This document shows positions 27,821-38,712 of a stretch of 64,000 bases of DNA, in pieces. The notes below the pieces were generated by a model. That model was not told the DNA's origin, did not search any database, and was given only the letters and a program-made list of their open reading frames with translations. Each line of letters opens with the position of its first letter. The stretch's first letter is position 1. Origin of the DNA: Closterium sp. NIES-65 (Eukaryota; Streptophyta; Zygnematophyceae; Desmidiales; Closteriaceae); contig CANXME010001991.1 of the NCBI GenBank assembly GCA_948144175.1, positions 434,001 to 498,000 of the forward strand, in the 5' to 3' direction. The position numbers were made by a program, and so were the translations under genes.

Positions 27821-28168
27821 TGCGAGAGTACGACGGCTTATGCTGGCTTTGCTAGCTTGCAACTACTAGCTTAGGTTTTATATATCATGCATAGATATGC
27901 TTGATTTCATAGGTTAGGTGCATTCTTATAATCTATTATAGCTATAGCACTGAACCAGGTTACGTGTACCGAACTCAAGTCTTTTCGGTTCCCACCGAAT
28001 TGCTTTCTACCGAGTTCGGGAAGGTTCTGTTCGGGACGCTTCGCGACCTCCATAACATTCACGTAACACCTGGGTTACTGGCCTTGTTTTGAGACTATAT
28101 ATAGCCTCGTGTTGTACCCAGGTGAATCAATCATTTTACAAAATTTATGTGCTCGCTAGATCCTCACA
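27821..28168 (+). repeat. Gypsy-1 5' LTR
   Basis: 348 bp, TGCGAGAG...CCTCACA, with a TATA-like ACTATATATAG near 28093-28104. Confidence 0.8.
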
Positions 28169-28598
28169 CTTGGTATAAGAGCCTGTTTACACACGAAGTT
28201 TTTCGACCATTAAAGCATAGCTTTTAAAACCGCGGGGGCGATGGCGGAAAGCGCCAATTTCTGGTACGTAAACCAGTTTCGCGCTATTTTTTAACGTCCC
28301 CCTCGAACCGGTTTTCAAACACTTTTCAGGATTATTGGCGAAAAAGTTGAAATTTCGACCGTAAGATCGATTCGCATCTCAACGGCCCAGAGAATTTTGC
28401 CCAAAAAAATTGGAATTTGGAGTGTCGGATCGAATTTCTTCTCAACGGCCGAGGTTGGACGTGAATTTCGAGTAAGGGAGATTTGTGCGACATATAGGAA
28501 CAGCGCTCGACATTTCTACGGTCGATTCGACTCGCTGCAAGTCGACCAGCGCCTAGAATTTATATATTTTCGTCGCAAATCTTCCTGTAAATCGCCAA

Positions 28599-29560
28599 AT
28601 GGAGGAAAATGGTGATAATTCCATTCGAAAGTTACGCACCGACCTAGACCAGACGCGAGCGGCACTCCAGCGAATAGAGGAGCTTCTCGCGAACCAGTCG
28701 GCAGCTGCCACGGAAGCAGCGAACGCAGCAGCGACAGCAGCACCAGCAGCAGCGAGACCGACACTTCACCTAGCAGCAGTTATACTGAATCTTGAGGCGG
28801 CACGTCCGAGGCTACTGAAGACATTCAATCCAAATACGAAAGACACCAACGTCTGTCAATTTATTGTGACCCTCGAAATCTATTTTGAGGCTGTTGGCTG
28901 TACGACCCCGACACACGATGCAAAGCAGATTCAGCTTGCAACGACATTGTTGCGAGGGTCGACGCTCCAGTGGATTTACAACAGTAATAAGATCCGAGAC
29001 GAGGGGTCATGGACGCAATTTCGGGCAGCTTTAATTCAACGTTTGGGACCGATTCGTTTGAGCTACATGGCGCGGCAGCAGGTTCATCGGCATAAACAGT
29101 TTGGCAGTGTATCACAGTATACGCGGTAGACGGAGAGCCTCTTCAACCGAATTACCGACCTGATCGAAGGGGAAATAATCCAAGCGCATATTGAGGGGCT
29201 GAAAATGGAAGTCCGCTGACAAGTAATTGCCGTGAACTACAGCAACTACCACGGCATGGTATGTGCAGCAGAGAGATTCGATGCATTGACTCGAGGTCAA
29301 CCTGAAACACGATGACATGTGTCGACAGATCATTCGGCACCGAGCGATCGGCACCACCCAAGACCGCCGACCCGATGGATATCGACAAGATCGATGTGAA
29401 GCAGAGGCCGACAAAATATGAAAAAGTGCGATTTTTGTGGCGCAGCAGGACATCGATTCTTGGCGTACTGGAAAATGAAGAAGGCATGAGCGGAGCTACA
29501 GGGCAACAACAGTACCGCACCCCCGAAGTAAAAAAAAACGGGAATCATCAGTAGCTGCGG
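28599..29560 (+). pseudogene. Gypsy-1 gag remnant
   Basis: From the ATG at 28599: a coiled-coil start MEENGDNSIRKLRTDLDQ, a poly-Ala linker, then FNPNTKDTNVCQFIVTLEIY and STLQWIYNS, which parallel gypsy-2 gag. A TAG after VSQYTR (29127-29129) and later stops break it. A knuckle-like CDFCGAAGH is readable only in a shifted frame near 29430. Confidence 0.82.
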
Positions 29561-29885
29561 ATCGACCTGGCGATTACGAAAAGATCCAGAAAAGGCGAAA
29601 AGGCGACGGCGTGAGGACTTCGGAGCGAGCAAAAAAAGGAGATCATGATGGCGCGAATTTAAAACGGCACGACCGGCCGGCAACAGGGGTAATCGCCGAG
29701 ACAAATGGAGGCTCCGCAAAATAAGACTTTGCACCGAACGGGATGTCAAGATAGCAAGCAGGAATGAGAAGAGCAGAAGAGGGGTTGCACTAGCAGGCAG
29801 TTGAATACATTTAGGAAACCCTAATTTGGGCTATACTAGCTATAGAGTACCCCACTGTAGGCTAGACAAAAATCACATTCTAACA

Positions 29886-30648
29886 CACCCCCATTGTCGA
29901 AGAGGGGTATAAACAGCACAGCAAGCAATCATAGAGCAGGTTCACAAGTACAAGCAAAGCTGGAGGCATTCACAAAGGGCAACTGAGGAGGAGGCAAGAC
30001 TGTGAGAGGAGAGGAGATAGGAGGCGACGGTTGAAGCTGTAGACACACGGGCAACAGGAGCGGCTGGCACAGCGGCTACCGGAGCAGCGCCCCGGACTGC
30101 TAGAGTAATTGGCTCCGCGGCTAAGACGAGCGGCAGGAGCAACGGACCCACGTGTGACTGGCGCAGCAAGCTCACTTGGCTACCGGAGCAGAGCCACGAA
30201 CTACTGGTGCAGCTAACGACACGACGGCTGCCTCCGCTCAACCTCCCCCAACTGTCCCACCCCCCTTTCACACACCCCTTGTTGCATCCCTAGCTTCATT
30301 CCCACGACACCCCCTAGCACCACTCCCTCGGCTCCCACACACCCACCCCCCTCAGCGGCAGCTGCAGCAGTGGGAGACGGAGGAGGAGGAGGAGGAGGAG
30401 GAGCAGGGGACGGCTCACACATCCGCCACCCCCATACCCGCCACCCCATACCCAAAACGCAGGCGGCGCGCGGGTCCCTGGGGCGCTGCGACGGGCGACG
30501 GGCAGGGCGGCGCCCAGGCCCCCAGGGCGCCGCGACGGGCGATGGGAGGGGGGGGCGACGATCGGGCCCTCAAGGCGCCGCGGCGGGCGACGGGCAGGGC
30601 GGCGCGCGAGCCCCCGGGGCGCTTCGACGGGCGACGGGAGGGGGGCGG
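29886..30648. other. Cargo of the short-LTR element: GC-rich, non-retroviral
   Basis: Holds a plus-strand frame from 30176 (MATGAEPRTTGAANDTTAA..., a Pro-rich part, a Glu8 run, KRRRRAG), antisense to the element, then GC repeats containing GGCGACGGG (30480-30640). No retroviral domain. It may be captured host sequence or low-complexity leader like that of the related copia elements. Confidence 0.5.
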
Positions 30649-31050
30649 TGTGAGAGGACGTCCCCGTTATAATATTTTCTCACTATTATATTTTTCCGTT
30701 ATCCCATTCTCCCTTTTCTCCTTTTTATTTTGGTCGTTATCTCATCTCAATCGGCCCACTATTCTATTCTCTAGAGCCTTCTATTTATTTCTCTTATTTC
30801 CTACTTTTCCCACCGACATACCTAATATACGGCACCGACAGCGCCGACGGTGGTGTATACGGTGTAATCTGGGCGTAATCCCAAGTGCCAATAGACTTGC
30901 GTGCTTATGCGCACTTGTGATTGTAGTATCGGGAAGGGTGTGTTCCCGAAGGTTCGTTTTATCTCGTTCATCCTTGTACTTTCTGAGTATAAATAGGCCT
31001 TGTATTCAGTTTTAGTGACAAGTTTCGATTGAGAATTCGATCCTGTGACA
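30649..31050 (+). repeat. Gypsy-2 5' LTR
   Basis: 402 bp, TGTGAGAGG...CTGTGACA. Contains a good TATA box, GAGTATAAATAGGCC, near 30988-31000. Confidence 0.95.
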
Positions 31051-31205
31051 CTTGGTAATCAGAGCCGTTCTCACTCGACAACTCTCGGCTAAGCAGCGGT
31101 CGCGGAAAAAATCGCCTCGAAAAACCGCCGGGGGCGACCAATTCGACGCCGATTTCTGGTAAGTACCAGTTCCGTGCTTTTCGAATTAACCCCCTCGCGT
31201 GGTTT

Positions 31206-32177
31206 TTGAACAGGATGGGTTCGCCGGCGAACAACGACGTTACGCAGCAGCACTTCGCGCAAATCGCCAAGATGGAAGCGGAGATGCGAGCGACGACTGA
31301 ACGGTCGCGATTGGAGAACGAGCAGATGCGAAACGAACTGCAGCGCGTTACGCGGCTCCTCTCGACCATGAACATTCCTGCTTCGACGACTTCGCAGCAG
31401 TCGCAGCGTCAGTTCGAGGTTCCGAAACTTCGCTCGCCGGAATCGTTCGACCCTAGCGATCGAAAATCCGACGTCAGGCGGTGGCTCGCGACGATGGAAA
31501 TTTATTTCGCGGCGATCGGATGGACGACAACGGAGTACGACGGCGAGAAAATTCGTCTCGCGACAACGTTGATGCGCGGTCCAGCTCTCGAGTGGCTCGG
31601 AAGCAACAGTAGCATTTTCCAGGGCGAAGCCACGTGGCAGCAGTTCCGGGCAGACCTTCTCAAACGTTTTGAGCCGATTAATTCCACTTATATTGCGCGC
31701 GAAAAATTACATCACCATAGGCAATACGGGAGTGTCGCGCAATACACGCAGCAGATGGAGGAATTTTATAATCGCATTCCCGACATTACCGAAGGCGAAA
31801 AAATTCAGTCCTACATCGCGGGGCTGAAAACTGACATTCGGCGCCAGGTTGCAGCAGCGAATTGCAGCAGCTACAGCGAAATCATATCGGCCGCGGAGCG
31901 TTTTTACTTGGTCAACTCCGGGACACGACGACCCCACGTCGTCGGATCACGACAAGGGGATCGCTCGGCTTCAACCACGTTCGCCGACCCCATGGAAGTC
32001 GACAAATTCGACGCGAGTTCACGTCCTGCAAAAAACAAAACACTTTGCGAATTTTGCGGCGGAAACGAACATCGGATTGTCGACTGTTTTCACATGAAAT
32101 CTGCACGTGCGGCATTCCGAGCTCGTGGGAGTGGCGAAACTAAAGACAAAAGGTCAAAAAACGGATCTCGCCAGTGA
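31206..32177 (+). CDS. Gypsy-2 gag
   Basis: Structural capsid protein of about 320 residues. The likely start is ATGGGTTCGCC at 31215 (an upstream in-frame ATG is at 31206). It has an N-terminal coiled coil, a retrotransposon gag core with RRWLATMEIYFAAIGW and LEWLGSNSSIFQGEATWQQF, and near the end the zinc knuckle CEFCGGNEHRIVDC (32045-32086). It stops at TGA 32175-32177; pol starts in the -1 frame overlapping this stop, suggesting a -1 frameshift or reinitiation at ATG 32174. Confidence 0.92.
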   Translation: MNRMGSPANNDVTQQHFAQIAKMEAEMRATTERSRLENEQMRNELQRVTRLLSTMNIPASTTSQQSQRQFEVPKLRSPESFDPSDRKSDVRRWLATMEIYFAAIGWTTTEYDGEKIRLATTLMRGPALEWLGSNSSIFQGEATWQQFRADLLKRFEPINSTYIAREKLHHHRQYGSVAQYTQQMEEFYNRIPDITEGEKIQSYIAGLKTDIRRQVAAANCSSYSEIISAAERFYLVNSGTRRPHVVGSRQGDRSASTTFADPMEVDKFDASSRPAKNKTLCEFCGGNEHRIVDCFHMKSARAAFRARGSGETKDKRSKNGSRQ

Positions 32178-35100
32178 TTGCGGATCGTGCTGGCGAGAAA
32201 AAACAGATCCGAAAGCGTCAGCGCAATCTGGACCGAATCGAAATTGAAGGACAGCATTGGGCGCGAGATTTGGAGAATCAAGGGCGAAATCCCAAGCCCC
32301 TTGACCGAAATTTGTCAGAGGAATTCGCCGAGGAAAAGAAAACCTCCGCGAAAACAGACTCGACCAAGACGGGAACTCTCCAATTCGACCCCGGAAAAAA
32401 ACAGAATTCGTTAAAGTTATCTTTCAAAGATGCTTTAATGAAGACTGGCGATTTTGGCGGGTCCGGAGCCATAAACAAATTCCGGGAAGAACTCCAGAGG
32501 AAGCAAACAATTAAAGAAGTGGTACCGGTGCCTACGGAGCTGGGGAAAAAATTAAGGAGTGTGGAAAGGAGTAGACCTTTTCACGGCGTCAACGTCCTCT
32601 CCCGGAACCAGCCCAAGACGACTCTCCACTCCCCAGGGAAGAAGTCTATGGAGCTGAAGCAGCTGAAGAGGCAGCTGGGAGTTCAAAAGAAGCTGCAGAA
32701 ACTCCAAAAACCCCTCCAGGATGCATCCAGTGGATCGCAGGCGTCGACCGGATCCACCCCCTCAGGGTCAACTTGTACGGTTACTACCTCTACTCCTGGC
32801 GTTGGAGAAGAGCCTTTCTCCACGTAGCCCAGGCCAGCTAGTTGTCCAGAAGAAAGCAGTGGAACCACGGTGTGTACTGAATATTGGGATGTACCCTATG
32901 ATCCTATTAATGAGACTATTTTTGGGTACTCCGAGCAACGCTCACCACTCCTGCTCGAGGTGATCTGCAACGGACAGCGCCTCCAAGCACTCGTGGACAG
33001 CGGGGCGTCGCACAGCGTCTATGACAAAAAGGCAATCGATCGACTCGGAAGTGACATCAAGTCCTCAAGCTTCTCGGCAACGATGGTGGATGGCAGTAAG
33101 CTACCTATCTACGGGGAAACACGGTTGCTACTCCAGATTGGACCCCTTCGATGGAAGCCTGCTCTCCCCATCACAAATATCAAAGGACTCGACATAATCT
33201 TCGGGAGAGACTTTCTTAAAAAGTTCAACCCCGAGATCAACTGGGTTAACCAGACGGCCAACATCAACAACAACGGGAGAAAAATCAGCCTTCCCAAATG
33301 GGACGACACGGGAAATATTCCAGTCGAGACACTCGCACGCTTTGAAAAGGACGTCAAACGGACCACGGCGGGATTCATGGCGATAGTCAACGAGGCAGAC
33401 AACGGAGAGAAGCAGACCCAGGAACTTCCTCTAGCAGTCGAGAAAATTCTTGAAGAGTTCCAGGACGTTCTCCCCGACGATTTACCTGATCAACTACCGC
33501 CATACCGGACACATCAACACGAGATCGTAGAAGAGCCGGGGTCCAAGCCAACATTTCGAGCACCATACCGGCTGAGCCCGACAGAGCTTGCCGATATGAA
33601 AAAACAAATAGAGTATCTCCTGGCGAAAGGGCTGATTCGACCTTCGACTTCGCCGTACGGAGCTCCAGTTCTCTTCACTCCGAAGCCAGACGGAAGTCTG
33701 TGAATGTGCATCGACTATCGAGCCTTGAACAAGCAGACTGTAAAAAATAAATACCCGATACCACGGATCGACGACTTACTCGATCAACTTTGCGGTGCTA
33801 CGGTATTCTCCAAGCTCGACCTCAGATCGGGATACTGGCAAATTCGTATGGCGGACAACTCTATCCATAAAACCGCTTTTCGAACTCGGTACGGGTCATA
33901 CGAGTATCTCGTGATGCCATTCGGACTCACTAACGCACCAGCCACATTTCAGGCGGAAATGAACCACATCCTTCGGCCCCTTCTGGACGAGTGCGTGGTG
34001 GTATATTTGGACGATATCCTGATCTACTCGAAAGATATGAAGCAGCACGTTGAGCATCTACGACGGGTGTTTGAAATTCTTCGACGAGAACGCTTCTACG
34101 TGAAACTATCCAAGAGCGAGTTTGCGTTGAAAAAAGTCCAGTTCCTTGGACATATGGTGAGCGCTCAAGGAGTTCACGTGGATCCTAAAAAGATCGAAGC
34201 AGTGCGAACGTGGAAGACCCCTGAGAACGTGAAGGAGTTACAACAGTTCCTTGGATTCGCCAACTACTACAACCGGTTCGTACCGAACTACGCCAAGATT
34301 GCCGCACCATTAACGAACCTGTTGAAGAAGAATACACCATATCAATGGGAGGCGAAGCACCAGGAAGCCGTGGAACAACTTAAAACCGCACTCACGTCCG
34401 CACCTGTTCTTATCCTGCCAGACACTGAACTTGACTATGTCATCGAGGCCGATGCTAGCGATCAAGCAGTGGGCGCAGTACTCATGCAGGATCAAGGGAA
34501 GGGACTGCAACCCATTGCATACCTCAGAAAAAACTTCACGCGGCAGAACTCAATTACCCCATCCATGACAAAGAGGCCCTCGCCATCGTCAACGCATTTA
34601 AGGCATGGAGGTGTTATCTCGAAGGAAGAAAAACGACTGTCTACACCGACCACTGCAGCCTCAAGTACCTGAAGACCCAACCAACACTCTCCAGGCGGCA
34701 GGTCCGGTGGATTGACTTTCTCGAAACCCACTTCCATTACGACATCGTGTATAAGCTGGGGCACAAGAACAAGGCAGACGCACTGAGTCGCCCTGCACAC
34801 GTTGCCGCCTTACAAATCGATGGCATGAACCCACTTTTGAAGGGACTCTTCACGCATGGATACACCATCGACCCCGAAGTCTCTGTAGCAGAAAAGCGCC
34901 ATCTTCTACATTGGGATCAAGACATCGCATACCGCAAGGGCTCCACAAAAATATGGGTACCTAATTACCCTCCCTTGCGCCAGTTACTGCTCGAAGAATA
35001 TCATGATGTTCTCTACGCGGGCCACTTCGGTAGTAACAAGACGCTTGCCGGTATTGCGAAGCATTATTATTGGCCCCACATGGCGGATGACGTACAAAAA

Positions 35101-36273
35101 TTCGTCACCTCATGCGACACATGCCAACGGATGAAGAGCAGCAAACAGAAGAAAGCAGGATTACTACAGCCTCTTCCAGTCCCTGAACAGCCTTGGCAAG
35201 TGGTTAGCCTCGACTTCATCACCGGGTTACCACCTACAAAAGCTGGTTACGACGCCATTCTAGTCGTCATCGAAAAATTCTCCAAAATGGGACACTTCAT
35301 TCCGACACACACAATGGCTCGCATCGAGGAGACAGCGCACATATTCTTCCGCTACGTCATCTCGCAACATGGCATTCCAACCACGCTGATCTCCGACAGA
35401 GACCCGAAATTCACGAGTAAATTCTGGAAGGAGCTCATGTCGCTCATGGGGACCAAACTCGCCATGTCATCAGCCTATCATCCCCAAACGGATGGTCAGA
35501 CAGAGCGCCTCAACCAGATTGTCGAACAGCTTCTGCGAGCAGCGTGTAAGGACGATATCTCTAAATGGGATGCACATCTGCCGGTTCTCGAGTTTGCGTA
35601 TAACAACGCCACGCACGGCGCAACAGGGCAAACTCCTTTTTTCCTCTGTTACGGTCGCAACCCACTCACGCCTCAGAAACCAACAGTACCCGCCACGGTG
35701 CAACCCGCACATGACTTCATTTCCACTATGCACCAATTGTGGGAGCGCACGCATAAACGTCTTCTGACTATCCAGCAGCAACAAAAGAAGCTCGCTGATC
35801 GGAGTCGCAACGATCATTCCATCAAGATTGGCGATCAAGTGCTTCTGGATACACGCAATCTCGACATTAGCCATCTTCCGTCTAAGCTCCGACCTCGCTT
35901 CTGCGGACCTTTTCTCGTCGAGGCGCAGGTCACTCCAGTAACCTTCCGCTTGCGTTTACCAGCTACCTGGAGAATTCACAATGCCTTCCATGTTCAACTT
36001 CTCAAGCCCTATCGGGACCCAAACACGGTCTTCAAAGGTCGCCAGCCGCCGCCGCCACTGCCAATGATCGTTAATGGGGAACCCGAGTACGAAGTCGAAG
36101 CCGTTCTGGCGCACCGACGACGACGTAGCGGCACCTTGGAGTTCTTGATTCGTTGGAAAGGCTATGATCCTTCCGAGGATACCTGGGTACCTGAACACAA
36201 CATGGATAACGCCCGCCGTCCTCTACAGGACTACCTTGTCAAGCAGGGTGTTACTTCTACCACCCAGCTTTGA
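32174..36273 (+). pseudogene. Gypsy-2 pol (protease, RT, RNase H, integrase, chromodomain), interrupted
   Basis: Read in one frame up to about 34525 apart from TAG (32825-32827) and TGA (33701-33703, probably a mutated Arg codon before MCIDYR). An indel in the A-run near 34528 then shifts to the frame that ends at 36273. Protease LVDSGASHSVYD (near 32990); [21 protein letters not shown] to [11 protein letters not shown] (33999-34030); RNase H with [14 protein letters not shown] and [11 protein letters not shown]; integrase zinc finger with YHDVLYAGHFG and CDTC, then D,D,E in VSLDFITG, SDRDPKFTSKFW and DGQTERLNQ; chromodomain YEVEAVLAHRRRR, LIRWKGYDPSEDTWVPE (about 36087-36250). The chromodomain typically directs integration to histone-marked heterochromatin. 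Three lesions make it a pseudogene as read, unless the bases are sequencing errors. Confidence 0.93.
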
Positions 36274-36283
36274 GGGGGGGAAG

Positions 36284-36685
36284 TGTGAGAGGACGTCCTC
36301 GTTATAATATTTTCTCACTATTATATTTTTCCGTTATCCCATTCTCCCTTTTCTCCTCTTTATTTTGGTCTTTATCTCATCTCAATCGGCCTACTATTCT
36401 ATTCTCTAGAGCCTTCTATTTATTTCTCTTATTTCCTACTTTTCCCACCGACATACCTAATATACGGCACCGACAGCGCCGACAGTGGTGTATACGGTGT
36501 AATCTGCGCATAATCCCAAGTGTCAATAGACTTGCGTGCTTATGCGCACTTGTGATTGTAGTATCGGGAAGGGTGTGTTCCCGAAGGTTCGTTTTATCTC
36601 GTTTATCCTTGTACTTTCCGAGTATAAATAGGCCTTGTATTCAGTTTTAGTGACAAGTTTCGATTGAGAATTTGATCCTGTGACA
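36284..36685 (+). repeat. Gypsy-2 3' LTR
   Basis: 402 bp; about ten substitutions against the 5' LTR by eye, mostly C/T or G/A. Confidence 0.95.
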
Positions 36686-36690
36686 GGCGG

Positions 36691-37087
36691 CGACGCTTAG
36701 GCCCAAGGGCGCCGCAGCGGGCGACGGGCCGGGCGGCGCGCAGGCCCCTGGGGCGCTTCGACGGGCGACGGGAGGGGGACGCCGCGGCGGGCGACGGGAG
36801 GGGACAGCGTGCGGGCCCCGGAGCGCCGCGTCGGGCGACGAAATTACCTCGCGCGCCCGGGTCGCGCGGCGGGCAGGAAACCGCCACGCGCCCCGAGCGT
36901 GTGGCGGGCAGAAAACCGCCGTGCTCGGGGCACGCGGCGGGAAGAAAAAAAACGCCACGCGCGCAGGGCGCACGGCAGGCAGAAGACGTCACGCGCCCGA
37001 GGCGCGCGATAGGTAGGACAGCAGCGGAAGCATTAGGTGGGCCCATCCACAGGATCGACCAGGGAGGGTCGACCTGCTCTGATAGCA
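36691..37087. other. Right part of the short-LTR element interior (GC-rich leader)
   Basis: GC-rich imperfect repeats (GGCGACGGG, GGCGCGC, GCGGGCAG). On the minus strand this lies directly after the 5' LTR and primer site, the same position as the GC-rich leaders of copia-5 and copia-6. No coding domain. Confidence 0.6.
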
Positions 37088-37235
37088 TGTCATTAAATAG
37101 GAATCAAGAATGAAACAGAGAAAGAGGGTTTGCATTAGCAGACAGTTGAGTACATATAGGAAACCCTAATTTGGGCTATACTCGCTACAGAGTACCCCAC
37201 TGCAAGCTAGACAAATATCATATTCTGACACGGGA

Positions 37236-38332
37236 AACTCAATCCGAACACCCACAAAAGTAAGACTTTGCTAGAGTTGTCCTAAAAAGATAGTTTGACT
37301 AAGAATATTACTTCTCGTGGTTTTCAAGCCTTTGAGAAATTTAGGGGAGATTTAGAGGCTAAGAAAAAGAACTTAGAGATTATTCAAGTACCTGAGAAGT
37401 TGGGCAAACCACTCCTGAGCGTTGAAAAGGGTCGTTCGTTCCGAGGAGTTAATATTCTCTCCCCGCAGCATAGTGTTTAGGCTCCCCATTGCCACAGGTG
37501 AAGCCTATACAGCTGCAAAGGCTTAGGGGAAGGTTCCAAGCCAGACAAAACTGAATCAGCCTCGAATAAATCCTTCTAACCCTGCCCAGTTGGAAACTGA
37601 TATTGAGTCAGCAGCTTCGAGCGCAGGACCTAGAGATGATCTATTCGACGTACCCTATGATCCTATAAGCGAGACCATCTACGGCTACTCGGAGCGGCAA
37701 CAACCACTACTGCTCGAGGTGATCTCCAAAGGGCGACGCCTCTAGGCGATGGTGGACAGTGGTGCGTCCCACTCAGTGTGCGACCGCGGGATGTTGGAGA
37801 AACTTAGAGAACCTTCGGAGGAGACCAAGTTTACGGCAACGATGGTGGACGGTACAAAACTTCCCATCTACGATAAAGCATCACTGCAACTCCATATAGG
37901 GGCGCTAAGGTGGAAGCTGACGTTGCCGATCACGGAAATCAAGAGTTTAGATTTCATCTTGGGGCGAGATTTCTTGAAGCGGTTCAACCCCGAGATTGAT
38001 TGTCTCAACAGGAAGGCATGCATCTACGACAACGGGAAACGTGTGGAGCTGCAGAGCTGGACAGATACAGGGTACGTTCCTGACATGACACTGGCGCGGT
38101 TCGAATGGACGGTGAACGAGAGTAACATGGGTTACTTAGCACTGGTTATAGCAGCAAAAGAGAAGCCGAATGCAGAGCTACCTGCATCAGTGAAGGAGGT
38201 ATTGGAGCAGTACAAGGACATCATGCCAGATGACCTACCTGCAGGAGTACCTCCAGCACGAACCCACGAGCACGAGATCGTGGAGGAACCAAGTGCGAAT
38301 CCCGTCTCACGTGCACCATACCTCTTTAGTCC
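37236..38332 (+). pseudogene. Gypsy-1 protease region, fused to the 3' LTR
   Basis: Collinear with gypsy-2 pol: FQAFEKFRGDLEAKKK, VPEKLGKPLLSVEKG, a stop at 37480, then DVPYDPISETIYGYSE, VDSGASHSVCDRG (37750), FILGRDFLKRFNPEID, and EHEIVEEPSANPVSRAPY (38270-38320). There the sequence jumps into the 3' LTR (PTAYAGF... is LTR read through). Everything from RT to integrase is deleted. Confidence 0.88.
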
Positions 38333-38692
38333 GACGGCTTATGCTGGCTTTGCTAGCTTTCCTGGACTTTATTATGCAATTACTAGCTTAGGTTTTATAT
38401 ATCATGCATAGATATGCTTGACTTCCTAGGTTAGGTGCATTTCTATATTCTTTTGTAGTTATAGCACCGAACCAGGTTACGTGTACTAAACTCAAGCCTT
38501 TTCGGTTCCCACTGAATTGCTTTCTACCAAGTTCGGGAAGGTTCTGTTCGGGACGCTTCGCGACCCTCAAAACATTCGCGTAACGCCTGTGTTTGTGGCC
38601 TTGTGTCGAGACTATATATAGCCTCGTGTTGTACCCAGGTGAATCAATCATTTTACAACCCACTTTTCTGTGCTCCATCCTACATCTTCACA
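38333..38692 (+). repeat. Gypsy-1 3' LTR, 5'-truncated
   Basis: Starts CGACGGCTTATGCTGG rather than at the LTR edge and ends ACATCTTCACA before TSD CGTTG. Diverged from the 5' LTR by substitutions and a small insertion (CCTGGACTTTATTATG). Confidence 0.82.
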
Positions 38693-38712
38693 CGTTGCAT
38701 ACATTCTTCACA

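Larger units (their letters stand above)
30644..36690 (+). mobile_element. Gypsy-2: chromovirus-type Ty3/gypsy retrotransposon (30649-36685)
   Basis: 402-bp LTRs at 30649-31050 and 36284-36685, TSD GGCGG at 30644-30648 and 36686-36690. Primer site TTGGTAATCAGAGCC directly after the 5' LTR; polypurine tract TTGAGGGGGGGAAG before the 3' LTR. Gag with a CCHC knuckle, then pol in the -1 frame with protease, RT, RNase H, integrase and a C-terminal chromodomain. Two in-frame stops and one frameshift break pol. The LTRs differ at roughly ten positions by eye, so the insertion is not brand new. Innermost of a four-level nest. Confidence 0.97.
29739..37235 (-). mobile_element. Short-LTR non-autonomous copia-like element (29744-37230) hosting gypsy-2
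   Basis: LTRs of about 142 bp (29744-29885 and 37088-37230) share GGAAACCCTAATTTGGGC and GAGTACCCCACTG. The TSD is CGGGA at 29739-29743 and 37231-37235. Minus strand: primer site TGCTATCAGAGC at 37076-37087, polypurine tract ATGGGGGTG next to 29886. Without gypsy-2 the interior is only about 1.2 kb and has no gag or pol; it is GC-rich, with repeats of GGCGACGGG type and a Pro-rich stretch. LTR size and sequence link it to the copia-3/5/6 lineage. Inserted in gypsy-1. Confidence 0.9.
27816..38697 (+). mobile_element. Gypsy-1: decayed Ty3/gypsy element (27821-38692) with nested insertions
   Basis: TSD CGTTG at 27816-27820 and 38693-38697. The left LTR is 27821-28168 and a right LTR lacking its first few bases is about 38333-38692; they share TTATGCTGGCTTTGCTAG, GACTATATATAGCCTCG and AATCAATCATTTTACAA. 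The primer site TTGGTATAAGAGCC follows the left LTR. Gag (28599-29560) and protease (about 37280-38330) belong to the gypsy-2 lineage. RT, RNase H and integrase are absent: the protease frame runs straight into the right LTR. The element at 29744-37230 is inserted in the gag-pol region. Inserted in the copia-3 LTR. Confidence 0.88.
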
